Shown here one piece after another: positions 17,126-26,011 of a DNA stretch of 64,000 nt. The DNA is from Hymenobacter metallicola. GTDB lineage: Bacteria > Bacteroidota > Bacteroidia > Cytophagales > Hymenobacteraceae. The translations under genes were made by a program, and so were the position numbers. The notes beneath the pieces are model-generated. The model was not told the origin of the DNA, did no database searches, and saw only the letters and a list, made by a program, of their open reading frames with translations. The stretch's first letter is position 1; each line of letters begins with the position of its first letter. The stretch covers positions 1-64,000 of the forward strand of contig NZ_SRMB01000003.1 in assembly GCF_004745645.1 (NCBI RefSeq). Direction: 5' to 3'.

Positions 17126-17291
17126 AAGGCAAGTAATGTGAAGTGAAAATGCAGTAGGTGAAAAAGCTGTCCAACTCTTACTCAAGCGGTTGAATACAGC
17201 GTAGTGGGCGTATAGTAAGCCGACAAAACTACCGTATTCGGCGAGGCCTTTACAATACCTAGAAGTGGGTATTTTTGGATTGGCGGCCAGC

Positions 17292-17324
17292 AAAAAAGCC
17301 CTGCTGCTCGCGCAACAAGGCTTT
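17292..17324 (-). terminator. Terminator of the small membrane protein gene
   Basis: A stem with wobble pairs (AAAGCC...GGCTTT with a GC-rich inner part) ends in a six-T run on the minus strand. It lies 22 nt downstream of the stop at 17346. Confidence 0.6.
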
Positions 17325-17345
17325 GCGTAGTAGGCTTGATGCTGA

Positions 17346-17798
17346 TTACCGGTGGAAGAACGGCAGGTGGCTGAATTTTACCGTGAGCAGCGTCAGGACC
17401 GAGCCCCAGAACAGGGCGCTCCAGAGCATGTGCAGCAGAATGCGCCAGCGCGGCACGTGCAATTGGGTGGCAATGACGGTGCCGCCAATCGGGCTAAACA
17501 ACACCGGCGTCAGGAAGGCAATGCCGGGCATGCCGAAGCGGCGGAAGATGCCCACAATGCGGCGGCTGCGCTTGCTAAAGAGAGGCTTACCCTTGTCTTC
17601 GCGGCGCTGGCGCTGGTGCAGGGCCCACATGCGCCCCACGCCCGAAACGACGACGACTGTCGTCATCATACCCGCCACGGTCAGGCCCAGCGTCTGAAAA
17701 AAATTGAGCCCGAGGGATATGCCCGCCAAAGGGCCTCCAAAGAACTTAACCATGCTCAGCAGGAAAACGGAAGCGTATTTGGCAAGGTGAGGCAACAC
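17346..17798 (-). CDS. Small integral membrane protein (possible small multidrug export family)
   Basis: The product is 150 aa with about three or four hydrophobic helices separated by a very basic loop (RQRREDKGKPLFSKRSRR, about residues 63-80). The layout, including KFFGGPLAGISLGL near the start and MPGIAFLTPVLFSPIGG in the second half, resembles the family annotated as putative small multidrug export protein, whose function is not demonstrated. It lies 84 nt after upp on the same strand and is followed by a terminator. Confidence 0.65.
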   Translation of the reverse strand: MLPHLAKYASVFLLSMVKFFGGPLAGISLGLNFFQTLGLTVAGMMTTVVVVSGVGRMWALHQRQRREDKGKPLFSKRSRRIVGIFRRFGMPGIAFLTPVLFSPIGGTVIATQLHVPRWRILLHMLWSALFWGSVLTLLTVKFSHLPFFHR

Positions 17799-17882
17799 GG
17801 CGTTTTCGGGGCTTAGGAAACTACAATGGCGTAAAGATAAGAGGTAGACGCCCGCGTAATTAGTTCCGAGGTTACGGCAGCA

Positions 17883-18563
17883 TTACAATTTGCTGCCGTA
17901 CGACAAGTCGCCGGCGTCGCCTAGGCCGGGTACGATGTAGGCCTGCTCGTTGAGGTGGTCGTCGACGGCCGCGACCCACAAGGTGGCCTCCGGAATTTCG
18001 CGGGTCACGTAGTCGACGCCCTCGGGCGAGGCAATAACGGCGGCAATGTGCACCTGCCGGGGCTGGCCAAAGCGCAGCATGGCCCGGTAGGTTTGAACCA
18101 ACGATTTGCCGCTGGCCAGCATGGGGTCGGCCAGAATCAGCACCCGCTCGTCGAGATTGGGCGCCGACAGGTAATCAACCTGCACCTGCACCTGCGAAGT
18201 GCCCTCGATGCGGTAAGCGGCGGCGAAGGCGCTGGGCGACTGGTCGAAGTAGTTTAGAAAACCCTGGTGAAAAGGCAGCCCGGCGCGCAGCACGGTAGCC
18301 AGCACGGGAAAGTCGCGCAGCTGCTTGCTGCTCGACTCGGCCAGGGGCGTCTGGACCACTTTTTCGGTATAGCTGAGCTGGGAGCTGATCCGGTAGGCAA
18401 TGATTTCACCCAGGCGCTGCAGGTTGCGGCGAAAACGCAGACTGTCGCGCTGCACATCCACGTCGCGCAGCTCGGCCAGAAAATGGTTGGCAATGGAAGG
18501 TTCGGCGCACACAATACGGACGCGGTCGGCAGGACTTGCGGAAGGGGTCTTTAGCGTTTCCAT
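17883..18563 (-). CDS. upp: Uracil phosphoribosyltransferase
   Basis: The product is 226 aa. It converts uracil and PRPP to UMP in pyrimidine salvage. The PRPP loop ILADPMLASGKSLVQ lies near residues 143-157; the usual TGxS is here SGKS. TVLRAGLPFHQGF near 85-97 and the C-terminal AYIVPGLGDAGDLSYG uracil-binding segment are also family features. The ATG at 18563 lies inside the 3' end of the upstream FemAB-like gene (13-nt overlap), implying coupled translation. Confidence 0.93.
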   Translation of the reverse strand: METLKTPSASPADRVRIVCAEPSIANHFLAELRDVDVQRDSLRFRRNLQRLGEIIAYRISSQLSYTEKVVQTPLAESSSKQLRDFPVLATVLRAGLPFHQGFLNYFDQSPSAFAAAYRIEGTSQVQVQVDYLSAPNLDERVLILADPMLASGKSLVQTYRAMLRFGQPRQVHIAAVIASPEGVDYVTREIPEATLWVAAVDDHLNEQAYIVPGLGDAGDLSYGSKL

Positions 18564-19498
18564 GACAGATACCAGGGCTGGCGGGTAAGGGTGAGAGCCG
18601 CGTACGGAACGGGCCGGGCCCCGAAGTTGGCAAAAAAACGGGCAATTGAGGGAATCATGCCGCCCTCGAAGTCGAGCACCAGGCCCGGGGTGGCGGCGTA
18701 GTCCTGAATCATGTGGTTGAGCAGCAGCAGCGGAGCACCCGCTTTTTTACCGGCCGGGGAAGCCGCCGCAAACAGATAGATAATAACCCGCGGCGTTACA
18801 ACAAACAGTGCTCCGGCCAGCAACTCGCCGGTGGTGGGAGCCTTTAGCTCCAGAATCCGGGCCTGGCCCAGGTCCTGGAGATTACGTATAAGCTGCTCTA
18901 GCTGCCGGTAGTGGCGGGTTTTGAGGCTGGATACTTCCCCACCTTTGTGCTCCCGAAACAGCCGCAGCAGCGCCGCGGCCGAGTGAGTTTCCCTAACCTG
19001 CAACGGCTGCTCCAGTTGCTGATTGAGGCGCAGGCGGCGGCGGTAGTCGGCCGTGTAGCCCCGGTGCAGGGTTTCGTAGCTGGCTTGCAGAGGCAGGCAG
19101 TAGGTTTGGCGACTGGCAACCCGAAAGTCGGTTGGCAAAACCGGCGGCTCATTCGCCGTATTGAGCTGTAGGTAAACTTGCCTAAACTGCCCCGCCGCCG
19201 CGGCCAGGTACTCGCTCAGGTTGCGGTGGCAGCTGCCGGCAGTAGTTAACAGGCCTAGCTGCTGGGTAAATGCCGGCTGGTAAACCTGCCGCCCCCAGGG
19301 CCGCCGCTTCAGGGGCAGCGGCAGCACCGACAGATACTGGCCCGTCGCCTCGTTGCGCTCTACCACGGCGCTCCAGCGGCCGGCCGTAGCCCGCAGCCAG
19401 GCCGATTGGGCGTAGGGCACGGCTTGCTCGGCGGCGGCCACGCAGGCGTCCCAGGCCGCCAGGTCGAGTTCAGAAAAAGTGAGGTAGTGCAGCAGCAA
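18551..19498 (-). CDS. FemAB/GNAT-fold acyltransferase-like protein
   Basis: The product is about 315 aa. The frame stays open far upstream (to 21616), but everything beyond about 19530 is antisense to the Wzi-like gene. No ATG exists near the expected N-terminus, so a TTG at 19498 (giving xLLHYLTFSELDLAAWDAC) is chosen; a GTG at 19528 is the alternative. The N-terminal HYLxxxELDxxxWDAC pattern, a Tyr/Arg-rich middle (YTADYRRRLRLNQQ) and a C-terminal GNAT-like half match FemAB-related acetyltransferase-like proteins of Bacteroidota. Substrate is unknown, possibly a cell-surface amine. It overlaps upp by 13 nt in the same operon. Confidence 0.75.
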   Translation of the reverse strand: MLLHYLTFSELDLAAWDACVAAAEQAVPYAQSAWLRATAGRWSAVVERNEATGQYLSVLPLPLKRRPWGRQVYQPAFTQQLGLLTTAGSCHRNLSEYLAAAAGQFRQVYLQLNTANEPPVLPTDFRVASRQTYCLPLQASYETLHRGYTADYRRRLRLNQQLEQPLQVRETHSAAALLRLFREHKGGEVSSLKTRHYRQLEQLIRNLQDLGQARILELKAPTTGELLAGALFVVTPRVIIYLFAAASPAGKKAGAPLLLLNHMIQDYAATPGLVLDFEGGMIPSIARFFANFGARPVPYAALTLTRQPWYLSWKR

Positions 19499-19657
19499 GG
19501 TGAACTGGTCAGGCTGGAAGAAGAGCACGTAAAAGTAGGGCAATCTACCCGGGTGTACCGCTTTGGAGCGGTAGTAGAAGCCCCGCTCAAACGTACGGGA
19601 ATCCGGAGTCACCGCGTTAGTTTTAAGTCTGCCCTCAACTCCCACCGTCGAACTGCG

Positions 19658-19665
19658 TAGGTTTG
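19658..19665 (+). promoter_or_regulatory. -7 box of the Wzi/RemB-like gene
   Basis: TAGGTTTG, an exact TAnnTTTG match, lies 43 nt before the ATG at 19709. No convincing -33 TTG is seen. The gap 19499-19708 is the divergent promoter region between this gene and the FemAB-like gene. Confidence 0.45.
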
Positions 19666-19708
19666 CCCCGCCGGGTGCTCCCACCAGAAACGCGGCCTCC
19701 CGTTCTTT

Positions 19709-21625
19709 ATGAAAAAACCGCTCATCCTTTTCTTGTCGGCGCTGGGTTTGCTCTCCCGCCAGGCTGTGGCCCAAACCACCCCGCCCCCGGCCAAAGACCC
19801 TGATGCTGTCTGGCTGATTTTTGACCATCCCCTGGACCCCAAGCAGGCGGGCAAAGACAAGCAACCGGCGGCCCCCAAGCCCGCTGACCCCGCGGCTCCC
19901 ACTGCTCCGGCCGCCGTAGCGACGCCAGCGCCCCGCCCGGCCCCGGCCAGCCCCGGCCCGAGCCTGCGCAGCGCCTACAGCCAGGGCAGTACCTACGTGC
20001 CCCTCGACCAGGATATCTACCGTCTTATCGACCGCTACGCCATTAAGTACGGCCCCGATTCGCTGGGTGACCCCTACACGGCCGTGCGGCCCTACCACCG
20101 GGCCGGCGTGGCCCGGTTGGCCGAAAGAACGCTCAACGACAGCGCCAGGGCGGCTTCCCTGTCGGCGGCCGACCGGTTTAACGCCGAGTATCTGGCCCGC
20201 GACAACTGGAACTACTTGGCCCAGGGCGCCGCGCTCAACGAAAGCAAAAAGAGCTTCCTGACCTATTTCTACCGCAATCAGTCGGACCTGTTTCACGTGC
20301 AGACTCCCGACTTCACTCTGCGCGTCAATCCGGTGGTGCATTTTCAGCTGGGTAAAGACAGCGACAGTGACGGACTGCGCTACATCAATACCCGCGGGGT
20401 GCAGGTAGAAGGCACCGTCGATGAGCGGCTGGGCTTCTACACCTTCGTGGCCGACAATCAGATGGCCGTGCCCGAGTACGTGCTGAACCGCATTGCCCGC
20501 GACACCATTGTGCCCCACGAGGGATATTGGAAGCCATTTAAAAACAACCCCGGCCAGTACGACTTTCTCTCGGCCCGCGGTTACCTGACGTACGCGGCGA
20601 CCAAGCACATCAACGTGCAGCTGGGCCACGACCGGAACTTTATCGGCAACGGCTACCGCTCGTTGATCTTGTCGGATTACTCGGCGCCCTACTTCTTTTT
20701 GAAGCTCAACACGCGCATCTGGAAATTCAACTACCAGAACCTGTTTGCCGAGCTGACGGCCGACCGGAAGGAGCAGGACCAGATATACCCTAAAAAGTAT
20801 ATGGCTCTGCACCACCTGAGCCTCGACGTGACCCCGACCTTCAACGTGGGGGTGTTCGAGTCGGTGATGTTTGCCCGGGGCCGGGGCCGCTTCGAGTTGC
20901 AGTACCTGAACCCGATTATCTTCTACCGCAGCATCGAGCAGCAGGTCGGCTCCGAGGACAATGCCATCCTGGGCCTCGATTTCAAGTGGAACATTCTGCG
21001 GCGCGGCCAGCTCTACGGCCAAGTGGTGCTCGACGAGCTGGTGGTGAGCAACGTGCGGGCCGGCAATGGCTGGTGGGCCAACAAGCAGGCCTTCCAGCTG
21101 GGCGGCAAGTACATCGACGTGGCCGGCATCCGGAATCTGGATGTGCAGGCCGAGTTCAACTACATCCGGCCCTACACCTACCAGCACGAAGACCGGTTTC
21201 GCAACTACCAGCACTACCGCCAGCCCCTGGCCCACCCCATGGGCGCCAACCTCTACGAGCTGCTTGGCATCGTGAGCTACCAGCCCCTGCCCCGCCTCAA
21301 CGTAGTAGCCAAAGCCTTCTATGTCAAGCAGGGCCTCGATTTGGAGAATAAGGATGTGGAGGCTCAGAACTACGGCAGCAACGTGCTCAAAACCTACAAT
21401 ACCCGGGTGCAGGAGTATGGCAACACCGTGGGCCAGGGCAATACCACCAAGCTCGCCCACCTCGACCTGACGGCCAGCTACCAGGTGAAGCACAACCTCT
21501 GGCTCGACGCCAAGCAGATTGTGCGCCGCCAGACCGGCACGGTCGAGGCGGTAGGCAACGGCACCGAAACCTTTGCTTCCGTGTCCTTGCGCTGGAATAT
21601 TGCTCAGCGCCTGCACGAGTTTTAA
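19709..21625 (+). CDS. Outer-membrane barrel, capsule assembly Wzi family / RemB-like
   Basis: The product is 638 aa with an N-terminal signal peptide (MKKPLILFLSALGLLSRQAVA) and a Pro/Ala-rich linker (about 25-85). The rest is rich in alternating aromatic beta-strands. GHDRNFIGNGYRSLILSDYS (about 308-327) and NFNVGVFESVMF-like segments are typical of Wzi-type barrels that Bacteroidota annotation also calls gliding motility protein RemB. Wzi anchors capsule in enterobacteria; RemB affects motility in Flavobacterium. No capsule cluster is adjacent, so the precise role is open. Confidence 0.8.
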   Translation: MKKPLILFLSALGLLSRQAVAQTTPPPAKDPDAVWLIFDHPLDPKQAGKDKQPAAPKPADPAAPTAPAAVATPAPRPAPASPGPSLRSAYSQGSTYVPLDQDIYRLIDRYAIKYGPDSLGDPYTAVRPYHRAGVARLAERTLNDSARAASLSAADRFNAEYLARDNWNYLAQGAALNESKKSFLTYFYRNQSDLFHVQTPDFTLRVNPVVHFQLGKDSDSDGLRYINTRGVQVEGTVDERLGFYTFVADNQMAVPEYVLNRIARDTIVPHEGYWKPFKNNPGQYDFLSARGYLTYAATKHINVQLGHDRNFIGNGYRSLILSDYSAPYFFLKLNTRIWKFNYQNLFAELTADRKEQDQIYPKKYMALHHLSLDVTPTFNVGVFESVMFARGRGRFELQYLNPIIFYRSIEQQVGSEDNAILGLDFKWNILRRGQLYGQVVLDELVVSNVRAGNGWWANKQAFQLGGKYIDVAGIRNLDVQAEFNYIRPYTYQHEDRFRNYQHYRQPLAHPMGANLYELLGIVSYQPLPRLNVVAKAFYVKQGLDLENKDVEAQNYGSNVLKTYNTRVQEYGNTVGQGNTTKLAHLDLTASYQVKHNLWLDAKQIVRRQTGTVEAVGNGTETFASVSLRWNIAQRLHEF

Positions 21626-21644
21626 GCCGAGCCTGTAAAGTAAA

Positions 21645-21690
21645 CAACAAGCCCGGAGTAGCTGCGCGAGTAGCTACTCCGGGCTTGTTG
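21645..21690. terminator. Bidirectional terminator
   Basis: A 19-bp-class inverted repeat (21645-21663 with 21672-21690) lies between the convergent Wzi-like and Rieske genes; both could use it. Flanking runs are short. Confidence 0.75.
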
Positions 21691-21707
21691 CGTTAGGCGG
21701 GACTGCC

Positions 21708-22163
21708 TCACCCCGTTATCCGCAACGAATTGCCCGTGCGCGTCACGGTGTATTTCTTCAAGGCCCGGCTGGCGGGGCCATTGGCCACGGTACCATCCGA
21801 ATTGAACATGGAGCCGTGGCTGGGGCAGCGGAAGCTTTCAACGCTGGCCTCAAACACAATGGTAAAGCCTTCGTGAGTGCAGGGCGCCTGCACGGCGATG
21901 TAGTTGCCGTTGGTCAGCTTGGCAACAATAACCTTGTTGCTGGCCCCGTACACAAAGCCCCGGGCCGGGTCGTTCAAGGCCGCATTGGCCGGGTCGGTCA
22001 GGTCGAGGGTGAAGTCGACATCCGTGGTACCGGACCCACCGCCGCCGTTTCCGCCGGGCGCGGGGTCCGAATCTTTGCTGCTGGAACAGCCGCCCAGGCA
22101 GCCGGTGGCTAATACTGCAGCGGCACCAAAGCCGAAGAGTTGGATAAATTCTTTACGGTCCAT
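21708..22163 (-). CDS. Rieske [2Fe-2S] lipoprotein
   Basis: The product is 151 aa from the ATG at 22163. The N-terminus has a hydrophobic stretch and two possible lipobox Cys (ATGC, LGGC, residues about 21-26), then a Gly/Ser/Pro-rich linker (about 27-45). The Rieske cluster ligands are visible as CTHEG near residue 98 and CPSHGS near 113 (C-x-H-x15-C-x2-H). The short globular domain suggests a single-domain electron carrier facing the periplasm. No cytochrome b or oxygenase gene is nearby, so its partner is unknown. Confidence 0.88.
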   Translation of the reverse strand: MDRKEFIQLFGFGAAAVLATGCLGGCSSSKDSDPAPGGNGGGGSGTTDVDFTLDLTDPANAALNDPARGFVYGASNKVIVAKLTNGNYIAVQAPCTHEGFTIVFEASVESFRCPSHGSMFNSDGTVANGPASRALKKYTVTRTGNSLRITG

Positions 22164-22277
22164 AGGAGTGGGGGCAGAAAAAGGCGGGAAACGCCGTGGT
22201 AGAAGAAGAGCCGTTCTACCTAGCCACTCGAATGCGCCCGGATAAATGGTTGCCTGGGCCGCAACCAGAATCGGGGT

Positions 22278-22285
22278 TACCTTTG
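22278..22285 (+). promoter_or_regulatory. -7 box of the crystallin J1-like gene
   Basis: TACCTTTG, an exact -7 match, lies 29 nt before the ATG at 22315. The nearest TTG upstream (22250-22252) is 25 nt away, longer than ideal. Confidence 0.5.
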
Positions 22286-22314
22286 CCGCTCTTTGGTTTA
22301 CCTGCTCCTGCACT

Positions 22315-22668
22315 ATGTCTGCTACCACTCTTCTCTACCGGCCCGTCAATCAGCAGGAGCTCGACTTGATTGCCCAAGCGGGGTGGCGCGAATTTCCGCC
22401 CCGTCTGCCCGAGCAGCCGATCTTCTATCCGGTGCTCAACGAAGAGTACGCCGTGCAGATCAGCCGCGACTGGAACGTGCCCTTCTACGGCGTGGGCTAC
22501 GTGGTGCGCTTTGCCCTTGATTCGGCTTACAGGCACAAGTTTCCGGTGCAGAACGTGGGCGACCCGCAGCACAATGAATTGTGGGTGCCGGCCGAGGAAC
22601 TACCGGCCTTCAACGCCCACATTCGCGGCCTGATTGAAGTAATTGCCGAGTTCCGGCGTCCTAGCTAA
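22315..22668 (+). CDS. ADP-ribosylation/crystallin J1-like protein
   Basis: The product is 117 aa from the ATG at 22315; the longer reading from 22246 would span the -7 box. The sequence RLPEQPIFYPVLNEEYAVQI (residues about 27-46) and a WVPAEELPAFNAHI segment near the C-terminus match a small family widely annotated as ADP-ribosylation/crystallin J1. The name comes from database inheritance; I see no ADP-ribosylation active site and the function is not established. It is soluble, with no signal peptide. The ABC exporter gene follows after 21 nt. Confidence 0.75.
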   Translation: MSATTLLYRPVNQQELDLIAQAGWREFPPRLPEQPIFYPVLNEEYAVQISRDWNVPFYGVGYVVRFALDSAYRHKFPVQNVGDPQHNELWVPAEELPAFNAHIRGLIEVIAEFRRPS

Positions 22669-22689
22669 CGTACGCCCCTACGCTTTCTA

Positions 22690-24537
22690 ATGAAGACCTA
22701 CCTCCGCATTCTGCAGTATGCCCGGCCCTTTTCCAACGTGGTGCCGGTATACCTGCTTTACACCCTGCTGGGTATCTTTTTCAGCCTCGGCAACTTCGCC
22801 CTGATGGTGCCGATGCTAAATCTGCTGTTCGACAAAACGGGCAAGGTGCAGCTTGAAGCTCCCACCCAGCTGCCCGACTTTGCCCTGACCCTGGAGTACG
22901 TGACGGGTACATTCAATTATTTCTTCTCCCAGGTCATTGCCACGCAGGGCAAGATGGGCGCCCTGCTGTTTGTGTGTCTGGTGCTGGTGTCGTCGGTGTT
23001 TTTCAGCAATGTGTTCCGCTACCTGAGTTTGCGCCTGGCCTCCAAGGTCCGCATCCGGGTGATTCGCAACCTGCGCCGGGAGCTCTACTACCGCGTGATT
23101 CAGCTGCAGCTGGGCTACTTTGCCACCGAGCGCAAGGGCGACCTGATGTCGCGCTTCACCAACGACGTGCAGGAAGTAGAAGTCTCGGTGGTCAACACGC
23201 TGCAGGCCGTCGTGCGCGACCCGCTCTACATCGTGGCCTACTTCGTGGTGCTGTTTTACATGTCGGTCAAGCTGACGCTGTTTTCCTTGGTCCTGCTCCC
23301 TATTTCGGGGGGCATGATAGCCGTGCTAACCAAGCGCCTGCGCACCCAGGCCAAAACCAGCCAGAGCACCCTGGGCTACATGATGTCGGTGATTGACGAG
23401 ACGCTGGGCGGTATCCGCGTCATCAAGGCCTTCAATGCCCAGGAGTACATCAAAGGCAAGTTTGAGGAGCAAAACGACCAGTACGCCGTTACGGCCCGCC
23501 GCATGGACAACATCCGGGACCTGGCCTCGCCCTTTTCCGAGTTTGCGGGCGTGATGGTGGTAGCGGGCCTGCTCTACTACGGCGGCACCCTGATTCTGGG
23601 TGGTACCTCCACCCTGGAAGGCGCCTCGTTTATTACCTACATCATCATGTTTTCGCAGGTGCTCACGCCGGCCAAGTCCTTGTCGTCGTCGTTTGGCAAC
23701 ATTCAGCGCGGCCTGGTAGCCGGCGAGCGGGTGCTCAGCATCATCGACACCGAGCCGGCCATCCGCGACAAGCCCGCTGCCCAGGTGTTGCCCAGCTTCC
23801 AGCACCAGATTGAGCTGCGCAACCTGCAGTTCAGCTACGGCGATACGCCCGTGCTGCACGACATCAACCTGGTAATTCCCAAGGGCAAAACCGTAGCCCT
23901 GGTGGGCCCATCGGGCGGGGGCAAATCGACGCTGGCCGACCTGTTGCCCCGCTTCTACGACCCCACCGGCGGCCAGATCCTCATCGACGGCCATGAGGTG
24001 CGCGACTGTACCATTCACTCCGTGCGCGACCAGATGGGCATCGTGACTCAGGAAAGCATCCTGTTCAACGACACGATTTTCAACAACATCCGCTTCAACA
24101 CCGAGGCCACCGACGAACAGGTCATTGAGGCCGCCAAGATTGCCAATGCCCACGAGTTTATCGTCAAGGCCCCGGAAGGCTACCACACGTATATCGGCGA
24201 CCGGGGCAGCCGCCTCTCGGGTGGGCAGCGTCAGCGCCTGAGCATCGCAAGGGCCATTCTGCGCAACCCGCCCATTCTGATTCTGGACGAAGCCACTTCC
24301 GCCCTCGACACCGAATCGGAGAAGCTGGTGCAGGAAGCCCTGACGCGCCTGATGCAAAACCGCACCTCTCTGGTGATTGCCCACCGCCTGAGCACCATTC
24401 AGCATGCCGACGAAATTGTGGTCTTGCAACAGGGGCGCATTGTGGAGCGGGGCACCCACGAGGAATTGTTACGGCGCGACGGTGGCGTGTATCAGCGCCT
24501 CAACTCAATGCAGACCAACGGGGTACTGCCGTTGTAG
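22690..24537 (+). CDS. ABC exporter half-transporter (MsbA-like permease-ATPase)
   Basis: The product is 615 aa. The N-terminal membrane domain has about six helices (to about residue 330); the ATPase domain has Walker A GPSGGGKS near residue 406, signature LSGGQRQR near 508, Walker B ILILDEATSALD near 530 and the H-loop IAHRLSTIQHADEI near 562. This is the fusion architecture of homodimeric exporters such as MsbA (lipid A flippase) and multidrug pumps. Substrate cannot be read from sequence, although a lipid role would fit the envelope-rich surroundings. It probably shares a transcript with the preceding small gene. Confidence 0.92.
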   Translation: MKTYLRILQYARPFSNVVPVYLLYTLLGIFFSLGNFALMVPMLNLLFDKTGKVQLEAPTQLPDFALTLEYVTGTFNYFFSQVIATQGKMGALLFVCLVLVSSVFFSNVFRYLSLRLASKVRIRVIRNLRRELYYRVIQLQLGYFATERKGDLMSRFTNDVQEVEVSVVNTLQAVVRDPLYIVAYFVVLFYMSVKLTLFSLVLLPISGGMIAVLTKRLRTQAKTSQSTLGYMMSVIDETLGGIRVIKAFNAQEYIKGKFEEQNDQYAVTARRMDNIRDLASPFSEFAGVMVVAGLLYYGGTLILGGTSTLEGASFITYIIMFSQVLTPAKSLSSSFGNIQRGLVAGERVLSIIDTEPAIRDKPAAQVLPSFQHQIELRNLQFSYGDTPVLHDINLVIPKGKTVALVGPSGGGKSTLADLLPRFYDPTGGQILIDGHEVRDCTIHSVRDQMGIVTQESILFNDTIFNNIRFNTEATDEQVIEAAKIANAHEFIVKAPEGYHTYIGDRGSRLSGGQRQRLSIARAILRNPPILILDEATSALDTESEKLVQEALTRLMQNRTSLVIAHRLSTIQHADEIVVLQQGRIVERGTHEELLRRDGGVYQRLNSMQTNGVLPL

Positions 24538-24559
24538 CAGAGGGCGTAACAGGAAGCCA

Positions 24560-24592
24560 AAACCAGCCAAGCCAACTGTGGCAGGCTGGTTT
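24560..24592 (+). terminator. Terminator of the ABC exporter gene
   Basis: Stem AAACCAGCC / GGCTGGTTT (24560-24568 with 24584-24592) has an inner GCCA/TGGC pairing. The following T-run is weak. Confidence 0.6.
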
Positions 24593-24718
24593 GCGTTTAT
24601 GCGCAGGTCGCCGCACAGGTTTCCCGACTCAAGATTGGCAAAACGCTATATTTAGCCAGCCAATCCGGTTCTTCCAAGAAACTGCGCCGGCTTACCCGGA
24701 CCTCTAGCCCTCCTTCCT

Positions 24719-25279
24719 ATGCTTGCTCTGAAACGACTTGTTACCATTCTGGTCATGGTGTACTTGCTGCTGGCCTTGCTGCTGATCTTCAGCCCGGCTA
24801 CCCGCGACACCCTCGCCTCAGCCTTCAACCTGAGCGGTGACGCCGGCCTGGCCACGTTCTACAACACGCTCTTCATCATTGGGGCCGTATTGCTGGCCTT
24901 GCACCTCATCACCGAAAACATGGACAGCGCCCTGCTGCGCCGCGAAACAGCCGTGCTCAACGGCAAAATCAACGAGCTCAAGGCCAAGCTCTACGACCAG
25001 CAGATTGAGCAGCGCGAGCGGGAATTTCAGCAGCGCAGCGTGGCTACCGCTCCTGTTGCCACCACGCCCGGCGCCACAACTATCTACCAGTCGGAGCCCG
25101 TGACGACGACCACGACGACGACCCACGTACCGGCGGGCACCGTCGTGCCCGGCCACGACGTGGAACACCCCACTTTTCCCCAGCAAGACCCCAGCCTGCT
25201 GAATGCCCCGGTGCAGCAGCCTAACACAATTATTACTCCGAACCCTGGTCCCAACTCCGACAATCGGGCAGGGTTGTAA
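24719..25279 (+). CDS. Membrane-anchored coiled-coil protein of unknown function
   Basis: The product is 186 aa. Two hydrophobic helices (about residues 5-24 and 48-64) are followed by a heptad-like segment (LNGKINELKAKLYDQQIEQ, about 80-98), then a Thr/Pro/Val-rich tail with a run of Thr. The C-terminal half is probably disordered. I do not recognise a family with a known function. gmhA starts 9 nt after its stop, so the two are probably co-transcribed. Confidence 0.7.
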   Translation: MLALKRLVTILVMVYLLLALLLIFSPATRDTLASAFNLSGDAGLATFYNTLFIIGAVLLALHLITENMDSALLRRETAVLNGKINELKAKLYDQQIEQREREFQQRSVATAPVATTPGATTIYQSEPVTTTTTTTHVPAGTVVPGHDVEHPTFPQQDPSLLNAPVQQPNTIITPNPGPNSDNRAGL

Positions 25280-25288
25280 CTTTACGGC

Positions 25289-25882
25289 GTGACTGCACCG
25301 CTAACTGACCTCATCCGCGCCGAGCTAACCGAAGCGCGTACCGTGCTCGACCGTTTTCTGGCTGACCCCGAAAACCTCTCGCGCATCGAACAAGCTGCCC
25401 GCCTGATGGCCCAAAGCCTGCAGCAGGGCGGCAAAATCCTGAGCTGCGGCAACGGCGGCTCCCTCTGCGACGCTCAGCACTTTGCCGAGGAACTCAGCGG
25501 CCGTTACCGCCTCGACCGGCCCGCCTTGGGAGCCATTGCCCTCACCGAAGCCTCGCACATGAGCTGCGTGGCCAACGATTACGGCTACGAGCACGTCTTC
25601 AGCCGCTATGTGCAGGCCCTGGGCCGCCCCGGCGACGTGCTGCTGGCCATCAGCACCAGCGGCAACTCCCCCAACGTGCTACGCGCTGCCGAAGCGGCCA
25701 AAGCCAGCGGCCTGCGCGTAGTAAGCCTCACGGGCAAAGATGGCGGTTTATTGGCGGCCTTGAGCGACGTAGAAATCCGGGCGCCCCACCACGGCTTTGC
25801 CGACCGGGTCCAGGAAATCCACATTAAAGCCATCCACATCCTGATTATGCTGATTGAGCAGCTGGTAGCCGAAGCTCAGTAA
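25289..25882 (+). CDS. gmhA: D-sedoheptulose 7-phosphate isomerase
   Basis: The product is 197 aa and begins with GTG at 25289. It isomerises sedoheptulose 7-phosphate to glycero-manno-heptose 7-phosphate, the first step of heptose synthesis for lipopolysaccharide or glycans. The SIS fold is evident from [17 protein letters not shown] (about 52-68), with the His and Glu that help bind zinc, and from [16 protein letters not shown] (about 115-130). Start choice is supported by the family N-terminus and the 9-nt gap from the preceding gene. No other heptose gene is visible here. Confidence 0.9.
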   Translation: MTAPLTDLIRAELTEARTVLDRFLADPENLSRIEQAARLMAQSLQQGGKILSCGNGGSLCDAQHFAEELSGRYRLDRPALGAIALTEASHMSCVANDYGYEHVFSRYVQALGRPGDVLLAISTSGNSPNVLRAAEAAKASGLRVVSLTGKDGGLLAALSDVEIRAPHHGFADRVQEIHIKAIHILIMLIEQLVAEAQ

Positions 25883-25914
25883 GCCGCTTCCAAACCGGCC
25901 GTCCAACCATTTTC

Positions 25915-25943
25915 AGCCAGCTCCATCCGGGGCTGGCTTTTTT
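25915..25943 (+). terminator. Terminator of gmhA
   Basis: A 10-bp stem with one wobble pair (25915-25924 with 25929-25938) is followed by a T-run to 25943. Confidence 0.75.
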
Positions 25944-26011
25944 CGTGTTACTCGTCGGTTACTCCCCTATCTTAGCCACTGAATATTTACCTGACGTATC
26001 CTTACCTCCCT

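Noticed and set aside
17874..17899. Hairpin overlapping the upp stop codon
   Set aside because: The stem is fair (ACGGCAGCA with TGCTGCCGT) but no T-run follows on the minus strand and the next gene is 84 nt on, so I do not call a terminator.
19529..21616. Long N-terminal extension of the FemAB-like frame
   Set aside because: This part is antisense to the Wzi/RemB-like gene and has no homology-like content. Only the last 315 or so codons form the real gene.
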